IMG/VR virus record: IMGVR_UViG_3300020195_000084
Location: 1-37,359 of that record
DNA: 37,359 nt
Strand: one strand, 5' to 3'
Source of the DNA: a virus
Each line of letters starts with the position of its first letter. Position 1 is the first letter of the stretch. The position numbers were made by a program, and so were the translations under genes. Shown here one piece after another: positions 18,983-28,525 of this stretch. The notes beneath the pieces are model-generated. The model saw only the letters and a program-made list of their open reading frames with translations. It ran no database searches and was not told the origin of the DNA.

Positions 18983-21900
18983 ATGCGCGCCGTCCTCGAG
19001 AACTTCACCGCCGCCGACGAGATCGCGGTCCTCCGCACGGGCCAGAGCAACAGTCGGCCCTGGGGCCATCGCAACCGCGAGGGCTTCGTCGCTGCCCCGC
19101 ACCTGGCGCTGCGCGCACCAGGCCAGGACCTGACGATCCTCGCGATGGTCAGCTCGGAGCCAGGCTCCCCGCACGGCGCCATCGCGTCCACGTCGGTCGT
19201 GACGGTCTCCGAGGCCCTGCAGAGCGACGAGTGGAAGAACGGCGAACTGCGGCTCGTGCAGCACGAACACGGCGACAGCACGACCAGCACGCTGCGGCAC
19301 GGCCATGCCAAGGTGTTGTCCAACACCACCGTCACGACCAACAACACGCACGCCTCGCTCGGCGGCACGCTCGCGTTCGACCTGACGCTCGACACGATCT
19401 ATTGGCCCAGCCACGGCAGAAAGCCCGGCAGCCAGGTGCAGTTCGACAGCGACGGCACGCTGCCAGGCCTCACCGCGGGCGTGGTCTACTTCGTGCGCGA
19501 CGTCGCGCTGCACACGTTCAAGGTGTCGCTCGACCCGCACGGCACCGCCGTGAACCTCGCCGGCGGCAGTCTGCCGGCGCCGACCGAACCGATCCCGTTC
19601 CCAGCGCACCGGATCACGGCGCGGCCGTACCTCTACGTCGAGTGGCGGGGTCTGTTCCAGTCGCCTGTGACGGTCACCTTCAGCAACGGGGGCGGCTTCC
19701 TGCAGGTCGACTGGGCAGCCCACAGCATTTCAGCCCGCCGCCTCACCCAGGGGTCGACCGCGTCGTTCACCGGCGGCGTGCTGCCGACCGGCGTCCCGTC
19801 GGGCCAGCAGCTCTACATCGTGCTGCCGGCGGATGGCTTCGCGTTCCTCAGCCTCACCTACGGCGGTACGCCGCTCCTCTTCGTCGACGCAGGCAGCGGC
19901 ACGATCACCGGGACGCCAGAAATGCTCGCGAACGTGTCGGGCTACGTGCACCTGCACGACCGCTTCAACAGCTACGACAACGCCCCGGTCGTCACGCCGT
20001 ACCAGCCGATCGCGCCGGGCCCGTATCCGGCCGGCGGGCCGGTGGTGCCTGGCTTCGCGCTGGCCGCCGACGTGATCAGCTACGCGGATGCGGCGATCGT
20101 CTTGCCGTTCGCCTGGAACGAGGGCATCGAGGGTTACGGCGGTAGCGGCACGTGCACGGTCTCGGGGCTCGTCTGCACGATCACGGCCGGCGGGCCGTTC
20201 TGGGACAACATCTTCGCCGATGGCTACGCGCGCGTCGGCGCGGCGAAGGGCAAGGTCGCGACAAGCAACGAGGCCGCCGGGATCTTCACCCTCGAAAGTT
20301 GGACGCCGGCGGCTGGGCCAGGGGCTGGCACACACAACTTCGAGATCCACCTGCCGCACTGGCGGAACAACCCGCATCACCACACGGCCGGCGAGGGTTT
20401 CCTCTACCCGTCGAGCGACATGCAACCGGGCGGCGCTTCGTCGCTCAGCATCGGCGTCACCTACAGCCGCCCGCGCAGCCAATTCACCGGCTCGTACGTC
20501 GGCCGGCAGCTTCAGAACGCGGCCTGCAGCACCGCAATCAACGCGACGGGCGTGGCGCGCTGCACGACGAACGCCTCGGCCCAGATCACGGCGTCGATCG
20601 TCGCCGGGCCGCTGCTGCGCCTGGCCCGGGCGGACAACACCAGCAACCCGGCAAACGGCCTGATCCAGTTCGAAGCGTTCCTGCGAAACGGCTACATCGT
20701 GGCACTTGCCGGCATGGGCCAGACGCCGAGCGTGAACGGCAACTGGCGCGTGACCGCGATGGGCCACACGTACGGCGCGGTCGGCAGCTTCGTCGACCTC
20801 GAGCAGTTGTCGGGCACCGACCCCGCGGTCCCGGCCTCGGTGAGCGGTGCCGTTCCATTGGGCGCCACGATCACGCGGCTCTACTGGGAGCCGCAGCACC
20901 GCTTCGGTGGGCTCCTGGAGACGCTGTGGCGCATGTCGGTGTCGCTCGGCCGGCGCGTGATCGGGGTGCACCTCGGCATCAACAGCAGCGGCCAGATCGC
21001 GGCCGCCACGAACAACCAGTTCGGGTTCCAGGGACAGATCGGGTGGCGCGACGACGATGACAGCCTCGACTGGACTCCGGGCAATCCCGACGGCAACGCC
21101 GCGCGGCTGCATCGGCTGGCGACGTTCATTGCGCCGCGCGCGATCACCGCGACGTATGGCAGCAGCAAGCGCCTCCGCTACATCGCGGTGGACATCTGGC
21201 AGGCGGAAGCCGATGCACTGTCGCCGGCCGGCCGCGAACTCGCCGAGCGCAGCATCCCGACGTTCGCCGACTGGTTGTGCGGCGCGATCGAGGCCGCGGG
21301 CCTGTCACCGTATCCGACCGGCGCCAAGATCCCGCTGCACTGGGCGCAGGTCAGCCGCATCCCGTACGAGCTGTCGGGCACCGTCACCGAGTACCCGGGC
21401 TTCGTCTTCACCGGCGACAGCGGGGGCTTGGTCAACAAGGCGATCAGCCGCATGGTGGCGCTGCGCGGCTTTGCCGCGTCGGTCGACACCAACAGCTCGC
21501 CCAAGCTCGACGGCACGACGTTCTTCGGCAGCGACCCGCTGCACTTCAACGGCTCCGGCGAGGCCCTGAACGGCAAGAACGCGGCGGCGGCCATGCTGTC
21601 GCTGATCGAGTACGCGTTCCTGTTCGCGCTCGGCAAGGGAGCAATCGCGGTGGCCAACCAGGCGGCCGGCATCGTCGGCGAAGCTGCCACCGTAACGGCG
21701 CTCGAGCCGCCCAACACCGGGCTGCTGGCGAGCCTGTGCGCCCAGTTCTTCGTGCCGGCGCGCGACGAGGTCCTGCAACGGCACCCGTGGAGCTTCGCCA
21801 CGAGGCGCATCACCCCGGTCGCGATCAACACCACGACGAGCACCTGGCTCTACGCCTACGCCGTGCCGCCCGACCTGCTCAACGTGACGGGGGTCTTCGA

Positions 21901-22294
21901 CCCCGCGGCCGCGAGCGACACGCAGATCGGTGCTCTGCTCTCGGCGAGCCTTGGCACCACGCCGGTCGGCCCGGTCGACCCGGCAAGCCAGCCCTACCGG
22001 CTGGAGACCGACTCGCTCGGCAACCGCGTGCTGCGTACCAACCAGCCGAACGCCGTCGTGCGCTACACGGCGAAGAACGTCGACATCGACGTCTACGACC
22101 CGCTGGTCCGCCAGGCCGTCGCCTACCGACTGGCCCATCATCTGGCCGGGCCGGTCCTGAAGGGCAAGGCCGGTGCGTCCCTCGCCGAACGGTGCCTCGA
22201 GTTGAGCGAGGCGCTGATCAGCCAGGCCGCGGCGCAGAACTTCCAGTTCCATCAGGACACCCGCATCGAGAGGAAGGCTGATTGGCTGCCCTGA
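18983..22294 (+). CDS. SGNH/sialate-esterase-like enzyme fused to tail tubular protein A
   Basis: This 1103-residue protein has two parts. The C-terminal ~205 residues match T7 gp11-type tail tubular protein A: LLASLCAQFFVPARDEVLQR, HPWSFATRRI, then YRLETDSLGNRVLRTN and YDPLVRQAVAYRLAHHLAGP. The other ~890 residues carry SGNH-hydrolase/sialate O-acetylesterase signatures: V-L-R-T-G20-Q-S22-N (nucleophile Ser22), I-W739-Q-A-E-A-D744 in place of the usual WHQGExD, and S-D851-P-L-H854-F-N-G. A long insert between the first and last motifs contains beta-rich repeats, like a tailspike. T7 gp11 is ~196 residues and forms the dodecameric ring where fibres attach, so the fusion would place an esterase on the tail. 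It would deacetylate host surface glycans. Esterase activity is inferred. Confidence 0.75.
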   Translation: MRAVLENFTAADEIAVLRTGQSNSRPWGHRNREGFVAAPHLALRAPGQDLTILAMVSSEPGSPHGAIASTSVVTVSEALQSDEWKNGELRLVQHEHGDSTTSTLRHGHAKVLSNTTVTTNNTHASLGGTLAFDLTLDTIYWPSHGRKPGSQVQFDSDGTLPGLTAGVVYFVRDVALHTFKVSLDPHGTAVNLAGGSLPAPTEPIPFPAHRITARPYLYVEWRGLFQSPVTVTFSNGGGFLQVDWAAHSISARRLTQGSTASFTGGVLPTGVPSGQQLYIVLPADGFAFLSLTYGGTPLLFVDAGSGTITGTPEMLANVSGYVHLHDRFNSYDNAPVVTPYQPIAPGPYPAGGPVVPGFALAADVISYADAAIVLPFAWNEGIEGYGGSGTCTVSGLVCTITAGGPFWDNIFADGYARVGAAKGKVATSNEAAGIFTLESWTPAAGPGAGTHNFEIHLPHWRNNPHHHTAGEGFLYPSSDMQPGGASSLSIGVTYSRPRSQFTGSYVGRQLQNAACSTAINATGVARCTTNASAQITASIVAGPLLRLARADNTSNPANGLIQFEAFLRNGYIVALAGMGQTPSVNGNWRVTAMGHTYGAVGSFVDLEQLSGTDPAVPASVSGAVPLGATITRLYWEPQHRFGGLLETLWRMSVSLGRRVIGVHLGINSSGQIAAATNNQFGFQGQIGWRDDDDSLDWTPGNPDGNAARLHRLATFIAPRAITATYGSSKRLRYIAVDIWQAEADALSPAGRELAERSIPTFADWLCGAIEAAGLSPYPTGAKIPLHWAQVSRIPYELSGTVTEYPGFVFTGDSGGLVNKAISRMVALRGFAASVDTNSSPKLDGTTFFGSDPLHFNGSGEALNGKNAAAAMLSLIEYAFLFALGKGAIAVANQAAGIVGEAATVTALEPPNTGLLASLCAQFFVPARDEVLQRHPWSFATRRITPVAINTTTSTWLYAYAVPPDLLNVTGVFDPAAASDTQIGALLSASLGTTPVGPVDPASQPYRLETDSLGNRVLRTNQPNAVVRYTAKNVDIDVYDPLVRQAVAYRLAHHLAGPVLKGKAGASLAERCLELSEALISQAAAQNFQFHQDTRIERKADWLP

Positions 22295-25200
22295 ACGAAC
22301 TGCGCACGATCGTGCGGAGCATGGCGGGCGGCGAACTGTCGCCCCAGCTGCTCGGCCGCGGCGACGACCTGCGCTATGCCACGGCCACGCGGCAGATGCA
22401 GAACTTCGTGCCGAACGCGCGCGGCCCGGCGATGAAGCGCTTTGGTGAAGAGCACGCCGCGCGCGTTCGGCACGAAGTTCTGCATCTGCCGCGTGGCCGC
22501 GGCGACGACCTGCGCTATGCCACGGCCACGCGGCAGATGCAGAACTTCGTGCCGAACGCGCGCGGCCCGGCGATGAAGCGCTTTGGTGAAGAGCACGCCG
22601 CGCGCACGAAGGGCGACGCGCCGATGCGGCTCGAGGCGTTCCGGTTCTCGGCCACGCAGCAGCTCGCGGTCGGCATCGGGGCGGGCTTCTTCCGGTTCTA
22701 CGTCGCGCTGAAGACGGTGCTGTTCGCCGACGTGCGGACGGCCAGCTCGATCGATACGGCGCTCAACGTGATCGTGTTCACCGACCCGCACGGCTTCGTC
22801 GGTGGCGAGCAGGTGCGCACGGTCGCGATCGACGCCGGCGGCGTGCTGCCGAACCCACTCGACGACCTGACGATCTACAGCGTGCAGGTGATCGACGCCT
22901 GGCGCATCCGGTTCGCCGCGATCACGTTGACGACCACGGGCACCGGCGCACTGCGGCTCGTGCCGAGCACGCAGATGCTGCTCAGCTACGTCTCGAGCAA
23001 GCCCATCCTGTCGGTCAACATGAACACGAACGAGATCGTGTTCGGCATCGACCACTATCTCGAGACCGGCGACCCGTTCGTGTTCACCTCGACCAGCGCG
23101 CCGCCCGGCAACCTCGCTCCCGGCACCACCTACTATGCGCGCAAGATCAACAACACCACGATCAAGGTCTCGATCACCAAGCAGAACGCACTCGACAACA
23201 TCACGATCGACTTGATCAGCGTGCCATCGTTCACGGTGCTCGGCACTCTACAAGCGACCGGGCACACGCTCATGAACACCGAGATCGTGACGATCGGTGA
23301 TGGCACCGGCTCGGCAGCGGCAGCTGGCCTCACCGCCGGCGTGAACTACTTCGTCGTCAACGCTAACCTCAACGCCATCAGTGTCAGCCTGACGCTGAAT
23401 GGCGCACCGGTGAACCTCACCAACATTGCCGGCACCCTCTTCGTGTCGCGCGTGAACGCGCGCATGCACTTCGCCTACGAGAACGGCGACCAGGTGTATC
23501 TACGCACCGCCGGCAAGGGCTTCTACGCGTGCGTGCAGCGCGACCCGCGCGACAACACGCCGGGTGCCGCACCGACCTACTGGCACCGCATGGGTGATGA
23601 CGGCGAACTCGAGCTGCGCAACGGCTTCGTCGAGAGCAACCTGTTCTCGATCGACGTGTCGCAGTCGGGCAACGTGATGACGCTCGTGCACGGCGACTTC
23701 AGCTCGATGCGGCTCGAACGGCTGTCGGCGACGCGGTGGAAGTTCGAGACGGCCCTGTTCGCGCCGCCGCTCGCCGCACCGACCGGGCTGCAGGCAAGCC
23801 GGACCCGCGGCGCGCGGCTCGTGCCGGTGTCGTTCACTGAAATAGACACACCATCAGGCAAGCTGCGCCTCAACTTCGACGCCGGCCACGGCCTCGGCGA
23901 CGGCGTTGGCGTCTACGTCGAAGGCTTTGCGTCTCAGTTCGCCGAGCTCACCGACGGCTTCTACACGGGCGCGCTGCTCCAGAACGTCGGCAGCCCGGTG
24001 AAACAGACGATGCTGCGCAAGCTGACCGGCCAGCTTGTCACGATTGCGAGCATTGTCGGAGCCGTCGGGGACCCGCCGGTCACGGCACCGGGCACGCTCG
24101 AGCTTTCAGGCCTCCTCGCGGACACCACCAACAGCTACAAGGTGACGGCGCTGGATCAGAACCGCGTCGAGTCGCAGCCTAGCGCGGCCGTCGTGGTGAC
24201 GAACAACCTGCTCATCGACGGCACGAAGAACACGCTCAGTTGGACCGCCGTCACGGGTGCTCTCCGGTATCGCGTCTACAAGAAGTGGAACGGCTTGTTC
24301 GGCATGATCGGCGAGACCGACGCGCTCACGTTCGATGACACCAACATCGCCGCCAAGCTCGACGCCACCGACCCGCAGCTCGACACGACGATCCAGGCGG
24401 GTCGCCCGCAGGCAGTGGCGCACGCCGACCAGCGCCTGGCGCTCGGCGGTTTTGCCTCGTACCTGCAGCGCGTGGCGCTGTCGCGCCCTGGCGCCGAACT
24501 CGACTTCTCGGTGCACATCCCGGTGCGCGCCGACGACCGGGTCTCGCTCGACCTGACGCTCGACGGATCGCCGGTGCGCCACCTGCTGGCGCTCGACGAC
24601 GGTCTGATCGTGTTCACGACCGGCTCGGTGCTGATGCTGGAACCGGTGGGCGACGAGGCGATCGGCCCGGAGACGACCCGCGAACGGCGCCTGGCCAGGA
24701 AGATCGGCGCTGCCGAACCGCAACCGCTCGACGTCAACGATCGGGCGCTGTTCGTCTCGGCTTCCGGTCAGCACGTGCACGAGGTGGCACCAAGCCGCAA
24801 GGAGACGCCGGTGCAGGACCTGTGCGTCCGGGCAAACCACCTGTTCGACGGCTACACGATCAAGCAGCTGGCGAGCATCCAGAGCCCGTTCCCGCTCGTC
24901 TGCGCGGTGCGCAGCGACGGGGTGGGCCTGATCCTGAGCTACATGCCGGCCGAGGAGGTGCTGGGCTGGGCGCCGGCACTGCAGATCGCCGGGGCCACGA
25001 TCGAGAGCGTCTGCGGCATCCGGGACGGCAGCGAAGACGCGTTCTACGTGGTGGTGAAGCGGGGCAGCACCCGCAGCGTCGGGCGGATCCAGGCCAAGTT
25101 CTTCCTCGACGACGCCGTGCGCTACGACGGCAGCAACAACACCGCGGCGACGGTCACGCTGACCGAGGGCATCAGCTGGGGGCCGGGCGACTCGCTGCTG

Positions 25201-25809
25201 CTGACCTCGAGCGTGCCGCTGCCGGCGGCCGCCGGTGACTTCGTCGACGTCATCGCCGATGCCGGCACCGGAGTCACGGTGCGGCTGCTGATCGAGCAGG
25301 TGGTCACGGGGCTGTCCTGGCGCGTCCGAGCCGGCGCTCTGCTGCCCACGGGGCTGCAGGGCGTTGCCGTGACCGACTGGAAGCTCGGCCGTGCCCGCGT
25401 GCGGACTCACATCATCAGCCAGGCCGTCACCGTCGTCGCCGACGGGGTGGTCGTGGAGGCCACCACGGACGCGCTGGGCTTCCTGGTGCTGACCGCCCCG
25501 GCGATCGTGATCCAGGCCGGCAGGCGCTACACGGGACGCATCAAGACCCTGCCGGTGCTGCTGCAGCAGGACCCCGCCACCGGCAAGGGCGTGCGCTGGA
25601 ACGTCGCCCACGTGCACGCCGGCGTCGTCGGCGGTGCCTTCACGGTCGGCCCGAAGGAAGGGCCGAAGGAGACGGTGACGCCGGTCGAGGACGAGGAGCG
25701 CATCCTGATGCCCGGCAAGTGGACCGAGGACGGCGTGATCGAGATCGAATCGACCGAGCCGACTGACCTCGAGGTCCGGTATCTGGTCCTCACCCTGGCG
25801 GCAGCCTGA
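22282..25809 (+). CDS. Tail tubular protein B (nozzle)
   Basis: This is a 1175-residue protein. I use the TTG at 22282, which has AGGAAGG just upstream; it overlaps the preceding stop by 13 bases. ATG 22321 is the next choice. The opening GGELSPQLLGRGDDLRYATA, then MQNFVPNARGPAMKRFGEEH is the T7 gp12-like start ('GElSprL.GR.dl..Y..g...m.NF..'). Later parts fit the beta-propeller nozzle, with inserted beta domains in the middle (DNITIDL and LTAGVNYF regions). It is longer than T7 gp12 (794). The N-terminus is abnormal: a 37-residue segment is present twice around an inverted piece (22354-22605), adding 47 codons in frame. Confidence 0.83.
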   Translation: MAALNELRTIVRSMAGGELSPQLLGRGDDLRYATATRQMQNFVPNARGPAMKRFGEEHAARVRHEVLHLPRGRGDDLRYATATRQMQNFVPNARGPAMKRFGEEHAARTKGDAPMRLEAFRFSATQQLAVGIGAGFFRFYVALKTVLFADVRTASSIDTALNVIVFTDPHGFVGGEQVRTVAIDAGGVLPNPLDDLTIYSVQVIDAWRIRFAAITLTTTGTGALRLVPSTQMLLSYVSSKPILSVNMNTNEIVFGIDHYLETGDPFVFTSTSAPPGNLAPGTTYYARKINNTTIKVSITKQNALDNITIDLISVPSFTVLGTLQATGHTLMNTEIVTIGDGTGSAAAAGLTAGVNYFVVNANLNAISVSLTLNGAPVNLTNIAGTLFVSRVNARMHFAYENGDQVYLRTAGKGFYACVQRDPRDNTPGAAPTYWHRMGDDGELELRNGFVESNLFSIDVSQSGNVMTLVHGDFSSMRLERLSATRWKFETALFAPPLAAPTGLQASRTRGARLVPVSFTEIDTPSGKLRLNFDAGHGLGDGVGVYVEGFASQFAELTDGFYTGALLQNVGSPVKQTMLRKLTGQLVTIASIVGAVGDPPVTAPGTLELSGLLADTTNSYKVTALDQNRVESQPSAAVVVTNNLLIDGTKNTLSWTAVTGALRYRVYKKWNGLFGMIGETDALTFDDTNIAAKLDATDPQLDTTIQAGRPQAVAHADQRLALGGFASYLQRVALSRPGAELDFSVHIPVRADDRVSLDLTLDGSPVRHLLALDDGLIVFTTGSVLMLEPVGDEAIGPETTRERRLARKIGAAEPQPLDVNDRALFVSASGQHVHEVAPSRKETPVQDLCVRANHLFDGYTIKQLASIQSPFPLVCAVRSDGVGLILSYMPAEEVLGWAPALQIAGATIESVCGIRDGSEDAFYVVVKRGSTRSVGRIQAKFFLDDAVRYDGSNNTAATVTLTEGISWGPGDSLLLTSSVPLPAAAGDFVDVIADAGTGVTVRLLIEQVVTGLSWRVRAGALLPTGLQGVAVTDWKLGRARVRTHIISQAVTVVADGVVVEATTDALGFLVLTAPAIVIQAGRRYTGRIKTLPVLLQQDPATGKGVRWNVAHVHAGVVGGAFTVGPKEGPKETVTPVEDEERILMPGKWTEDGVIEIESTEPTDLEVRYLVLTLAAA
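22354..22605 (+). repeat. Direct-plus-inverted triplication inside the nozzle gene
   Basis: Bases 22354-22464 and 22495-22605 are identical (111 of 111), offset 141. Between them, 22456-22499 is the exact reverse complement of 22382-22425 (44 bases), so a 44-base arm occurs as plus, minus, plus. The reading frame stays open and the inverted piece encodes VRHEVLHLPRGR. This looks like template switching during replication, or a chimeric-read assembly error. Confidence 0.9.
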
Positions 25810-25811
25810 CC

Positions 25812-26402
25812 ATGGTCGAAGCAAGCACGTTCTTCACGTCCTACCAGCCCGCCGCGTCGACGACAAACCGGAACGCGGCGGTCGCGGCCGGGATCTTCTC
25901 CGAGCTGGCTGGCGCCTACGCGAACTTCGCGGCGGTGCGCAGCCAGCAGATGCAGTTGCGCAGCGAGGCGAGCGCACAGGCGCACCATGCCAACATGCTG
26001 GCGTTCGACCGGCGGGCGGCCGAGCGTCGCGCGCAGCAGATCCTGCAGGAGGGCCAGGACCAGGCCGCCATGCTCGGGCTCGAGGGCGGGCAGCGCAGAG
26101 GCGCCTTGCGGGCCCGCGCGGCCGCGCGCGGCGTCACCGGGCAAAGTGCGCGCGAGGCCGAGCTGAGCGACCAGCTGATCCAGGACCTCGACATCTACCA
26201 CGTCAACCTCGCGGCGGTGCGCGCGGCGAACGCGGCGCGCCGGGAAGCCACCGAGATCGACAACCGGGCGCTGTTCGCCAGGACCTCGGCGCAGAACCTG
26301 CGCAGTTCCGCTCGGGCAGCGCAGCCCGAGGCGCAGCTGATCGGCGGCCTGTCGTCGGCGGTGACCCGCGGGGTCGGCACCTACAAGAAGGCGAACTACT
26401 GA
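25812..26402 (+). CDS. Internal virion protein (T7 gp14-like)
   Basis: This is a 196-residue helical protein. Residues 85-150 (LEGGQRRGALRARAAARGVT, then GQSAREAELSDQLIQDLDIY and NAARREATEID) fit the conserved core of gp14-like internal core proteins, which are ejected and form part of the DNA translocation channel in the cell envelope. It lies between the nozzle and the two larger ejection proteins, the same order as T7 (gp14, gp15, gp16). The TGA shares its final A with the next ATG (TGATG). Confidence 0.72.
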   Translation: MVEASTFFTSYQPAASTTNRNAAVAAGIFSELAGAYANFAAVRSQQMQLRSEASAQAHHANMLAFDRRAAERRAQQILQEGQDQAAMLGLEGGQRRGALRARAAARGVTGQSAREAELSDQLIQDLDIYHVNLAAVRAANAARREATEIDNRALFARTSAQNLRSSARAAQPEAQLIGGLSSAVTRGVGTYKKANY

Positions 26403-28525
26403 TGACCATCCGGATCGGGCGCAGGTTCCAGACGCAGGAGCCCGGCGGATACGGCCGCGGCGCCGGCATCCAGCCCGTGATCGGCATCGGCAACCCCGCG
26501 GCGGCCGCCGGGCGCCCGGCCGAGCAGGCCGCGAGTCTTGCCGAGAAGCTGTTCTTGGACGAGCGGGCGCGCGAGGTCGAGACGAAGACCCGGGAACTCG
26601 ACATCGAGCTGCGGACGAAGAACAACGCGGCGCTCAACGAGTACTCGGCGGCGCTCGGCAAGAACGCGGTCGAGGGGCGCGGTGCGGCCATGGCGAAGAT
26701 CCGCGACAACAGCAAGCAGCTGCGCGAGGGCCTCACCGATCAGGCGGTGCGCGAGGTGTGGAGCCATCAGGACGGCGCCTTGACGATGTCCGGCCTCGAG
26801 CAGGTCGACAGCCACTACCGGCAGCAGAACCTGCACTGGCAGGACGAGACGCACGAGCAGCGCGCCGAGGTGCTGGGCCAGGACTTCGCGCGCAGTGCTT
26901 TCGGGCAGGGCTACGACCCGGCCACGGGGCAACTGAGCGGCGAGGCGCAGAAGAACCGCTCGGGCTACCGCGAAGAGATTCGCCTGCGCGGCGAGCTGCG
27001 TGGCTGGGACGACGCGACGCGCGAGGTGGAATTGCGCAAGGCGGACACAGTGGCGTTCGGGCAGGCCGCCGAGAGTCTGATCGGTCAGGAGCGGTTCGAC
27101 GAGGCGATCGCCGTGATCGGCGCACACAAGGACCTCGTCGACGTCGGTGTGCGCGATCGGCTCACGCAGAAGGCGAAGCAGGGGCAGACGGCCGCGCGCG
27201 AGAAGGCGCAGCTGGAGAGTGACCATACGGCCGGCACCCGGCTCGGGCTGCTGCTTATGCAGCCGAAGGCGCCGCCGCAGGTTCCGCAGGTGCAGGGTCC
27301 TGGCCCAGTGGTGCCGCCTCCCCCCGAATCCCCGTCCGCTCGCTTTCAACGCGAGGAGCAGGAGACCCTGCAGCGCAAGGTGTCGGCGCTCGCGCAGATC
27401 GATGGGATGTTCTTGCGCGACGAGATCAGTGACGATCAGCGCCGGATCGCGCGTGGCACGGTGAACGAGCAGTTCTCGGCGCACCAGCAGGAGATCGCCG
27501 TGCGCGGCAGCCAGTTGATTACAGAGGCCGAGTCGTTCTGGCGGAACAACCCGACCGCCGAGAACCTGCCGCCGGATCTGGACGCCGGCCTCGAGGGACT
27601 CGGGCTGCGCGACAGCGCAAAGAAGCGCATCACCGAGGACCCGTCGGCACTCGCCGAGGCGATGGACATCACGGACGAGCAGTGGCGCGCGTTGTCGCCG
27701 GAGCAGGTGGTGGTGCGGTTCAGTGGGCGGCTCGGCAACACGAACATGGGGCGCGTGCTCAACATGCACGCCAAGGCGCGGGGCGCCGAGACCAAGGGCT
27801 ACAACCTGACTGAGGAGGACAAGCTGCGCATCGAGGCGTCGGCGCGGCGTCAGGCGCTCGTTCTGACCGGCAAACACGAGGCCGAGAACCGCGCCGCGAT
27901 CGGCGACTACACGGTCAGGATCCTCGACACCATCGACGGCAAGGCCAAGGAAACCGGGAAGAAGCCGACGCAGCAGGACTTCCAGGATGTGCTGAGCAGC
28001 ATGGAGGAGCAGACGATCACGGTGGGCGGCGCGACCCGGACGTTTGGCAGCTTGAAGCAGAACCAGATCGACGCGGGCTACTGGGACACGTCGGTGGGCA
28101 TGCGGGTGTTCAAGAAGTCGCTGACGCCAGAGGTCGAGCACCAGATCGTCGAAGCGATCAAGGCGTACAACGCAAAGGCCAGCGGCGCGCCAGACGACCC
28201 GCACAAGCCGGTCACGGGCGCGCAGATCGCCGAGGAGTTCGCCAAGGGCCGCCGCGCGGAGATTCTGGGTCGCATCACCTCGAACGCTGATGCGCGCGAG
28301 GAGAAGCGGAAGCTGTTGATCACGCTGCCGTGGCGACTCGGCCAGGCGAACGTGGGCTTTGGCGGCCGTGGCGTCAGCGGCACGTCGCGCTGGGACGAGA
28401 TCGAGGTGATGAGCATGACCGAACGGGATCGGAATGCCTGGCAGAGGTGGAACGAGGTCAGCGACGAGCAGATGCGCGCGATCGCGAGGATGGCCGAGAT
28501 CACCGCCGTGACCGGGGGCCGCTGA
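26402..28525 (+). CDS. Internal virion/ejection protein (T7 gp15-like)
   Basis: This 707-residue protein is mainly helical, with a glycine-rich start (MTIRIGRRFQTQEPGGYGRG) and long charged helices (EVETKTRELDIELRTKNNAA, REKAQLESDHTAGTRL) plus a Pro-rich linker near residues 285-310. The start style, size and place match gp15-type proteins that pass into the periplasm during ejection. The match is from layout and composition rather than a fixed motif. TGATG overlaps join it to both neighbours. Opposite-strand open frames here are shadows. Confidence 0.62.
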   Translation: MTIRIGRRFQTQEPGGYGRGAGIQPVIGIGNPAAAAGRPAEQAASLAEKLFLDERAREVETKTRELDIELRTKNNAALNEYSAALGKNAVEGRGAAMAKIRDNSKQLREGLTDQAVREVWSHQDGALTMSGLEQVDSHYRQQNLHWQDETHEQRAEVLGQDFARSAFGQGYDPATGQLSGEAQKNRSGYREEIRLRGELRGWDDATREVELRKADTVAFGQAAESLIGQERFDEAIAVIGAHKDLVDVGVRDRLTQKAKQGQTAAREKAQLESDHTAGTRLGLLLMQPKAPPQVPQVQGPGPVVPPPPESPSARFQREEQETLQRKVSALAQIDGMFLRDEISDDQRRIARGTVNEQFSAHQQEIAVRGSQLITEAESFWRNNPTAENLPPDLDAGLEGLGLRDSAKKRITEDPSALAEAMDITDEQWRALSPEQVVVRFSGRLGNTNMGRVLNMHAKARGAETKGYNLTEEDKLRIEASARRQALVLTGKHEAENRAAIGDYTVRILDTIDGKAKETGKKPTQQDFQDVLSSMEEQTITVGGATRTFGSLKQNQIDAGYWDTSVGMRVFKKSLTPEVEHQIVEAIKAYNAKASGAPDDPHKPVTGAQIAEEFAKGRRAEILGRITSNADAREEKRKLLITLPWRLGQANVGFGGRGVSGTSRWDEIEVMSMTERDRNAWQRWNEVSDEQMRAIARMAEITAVTGGR

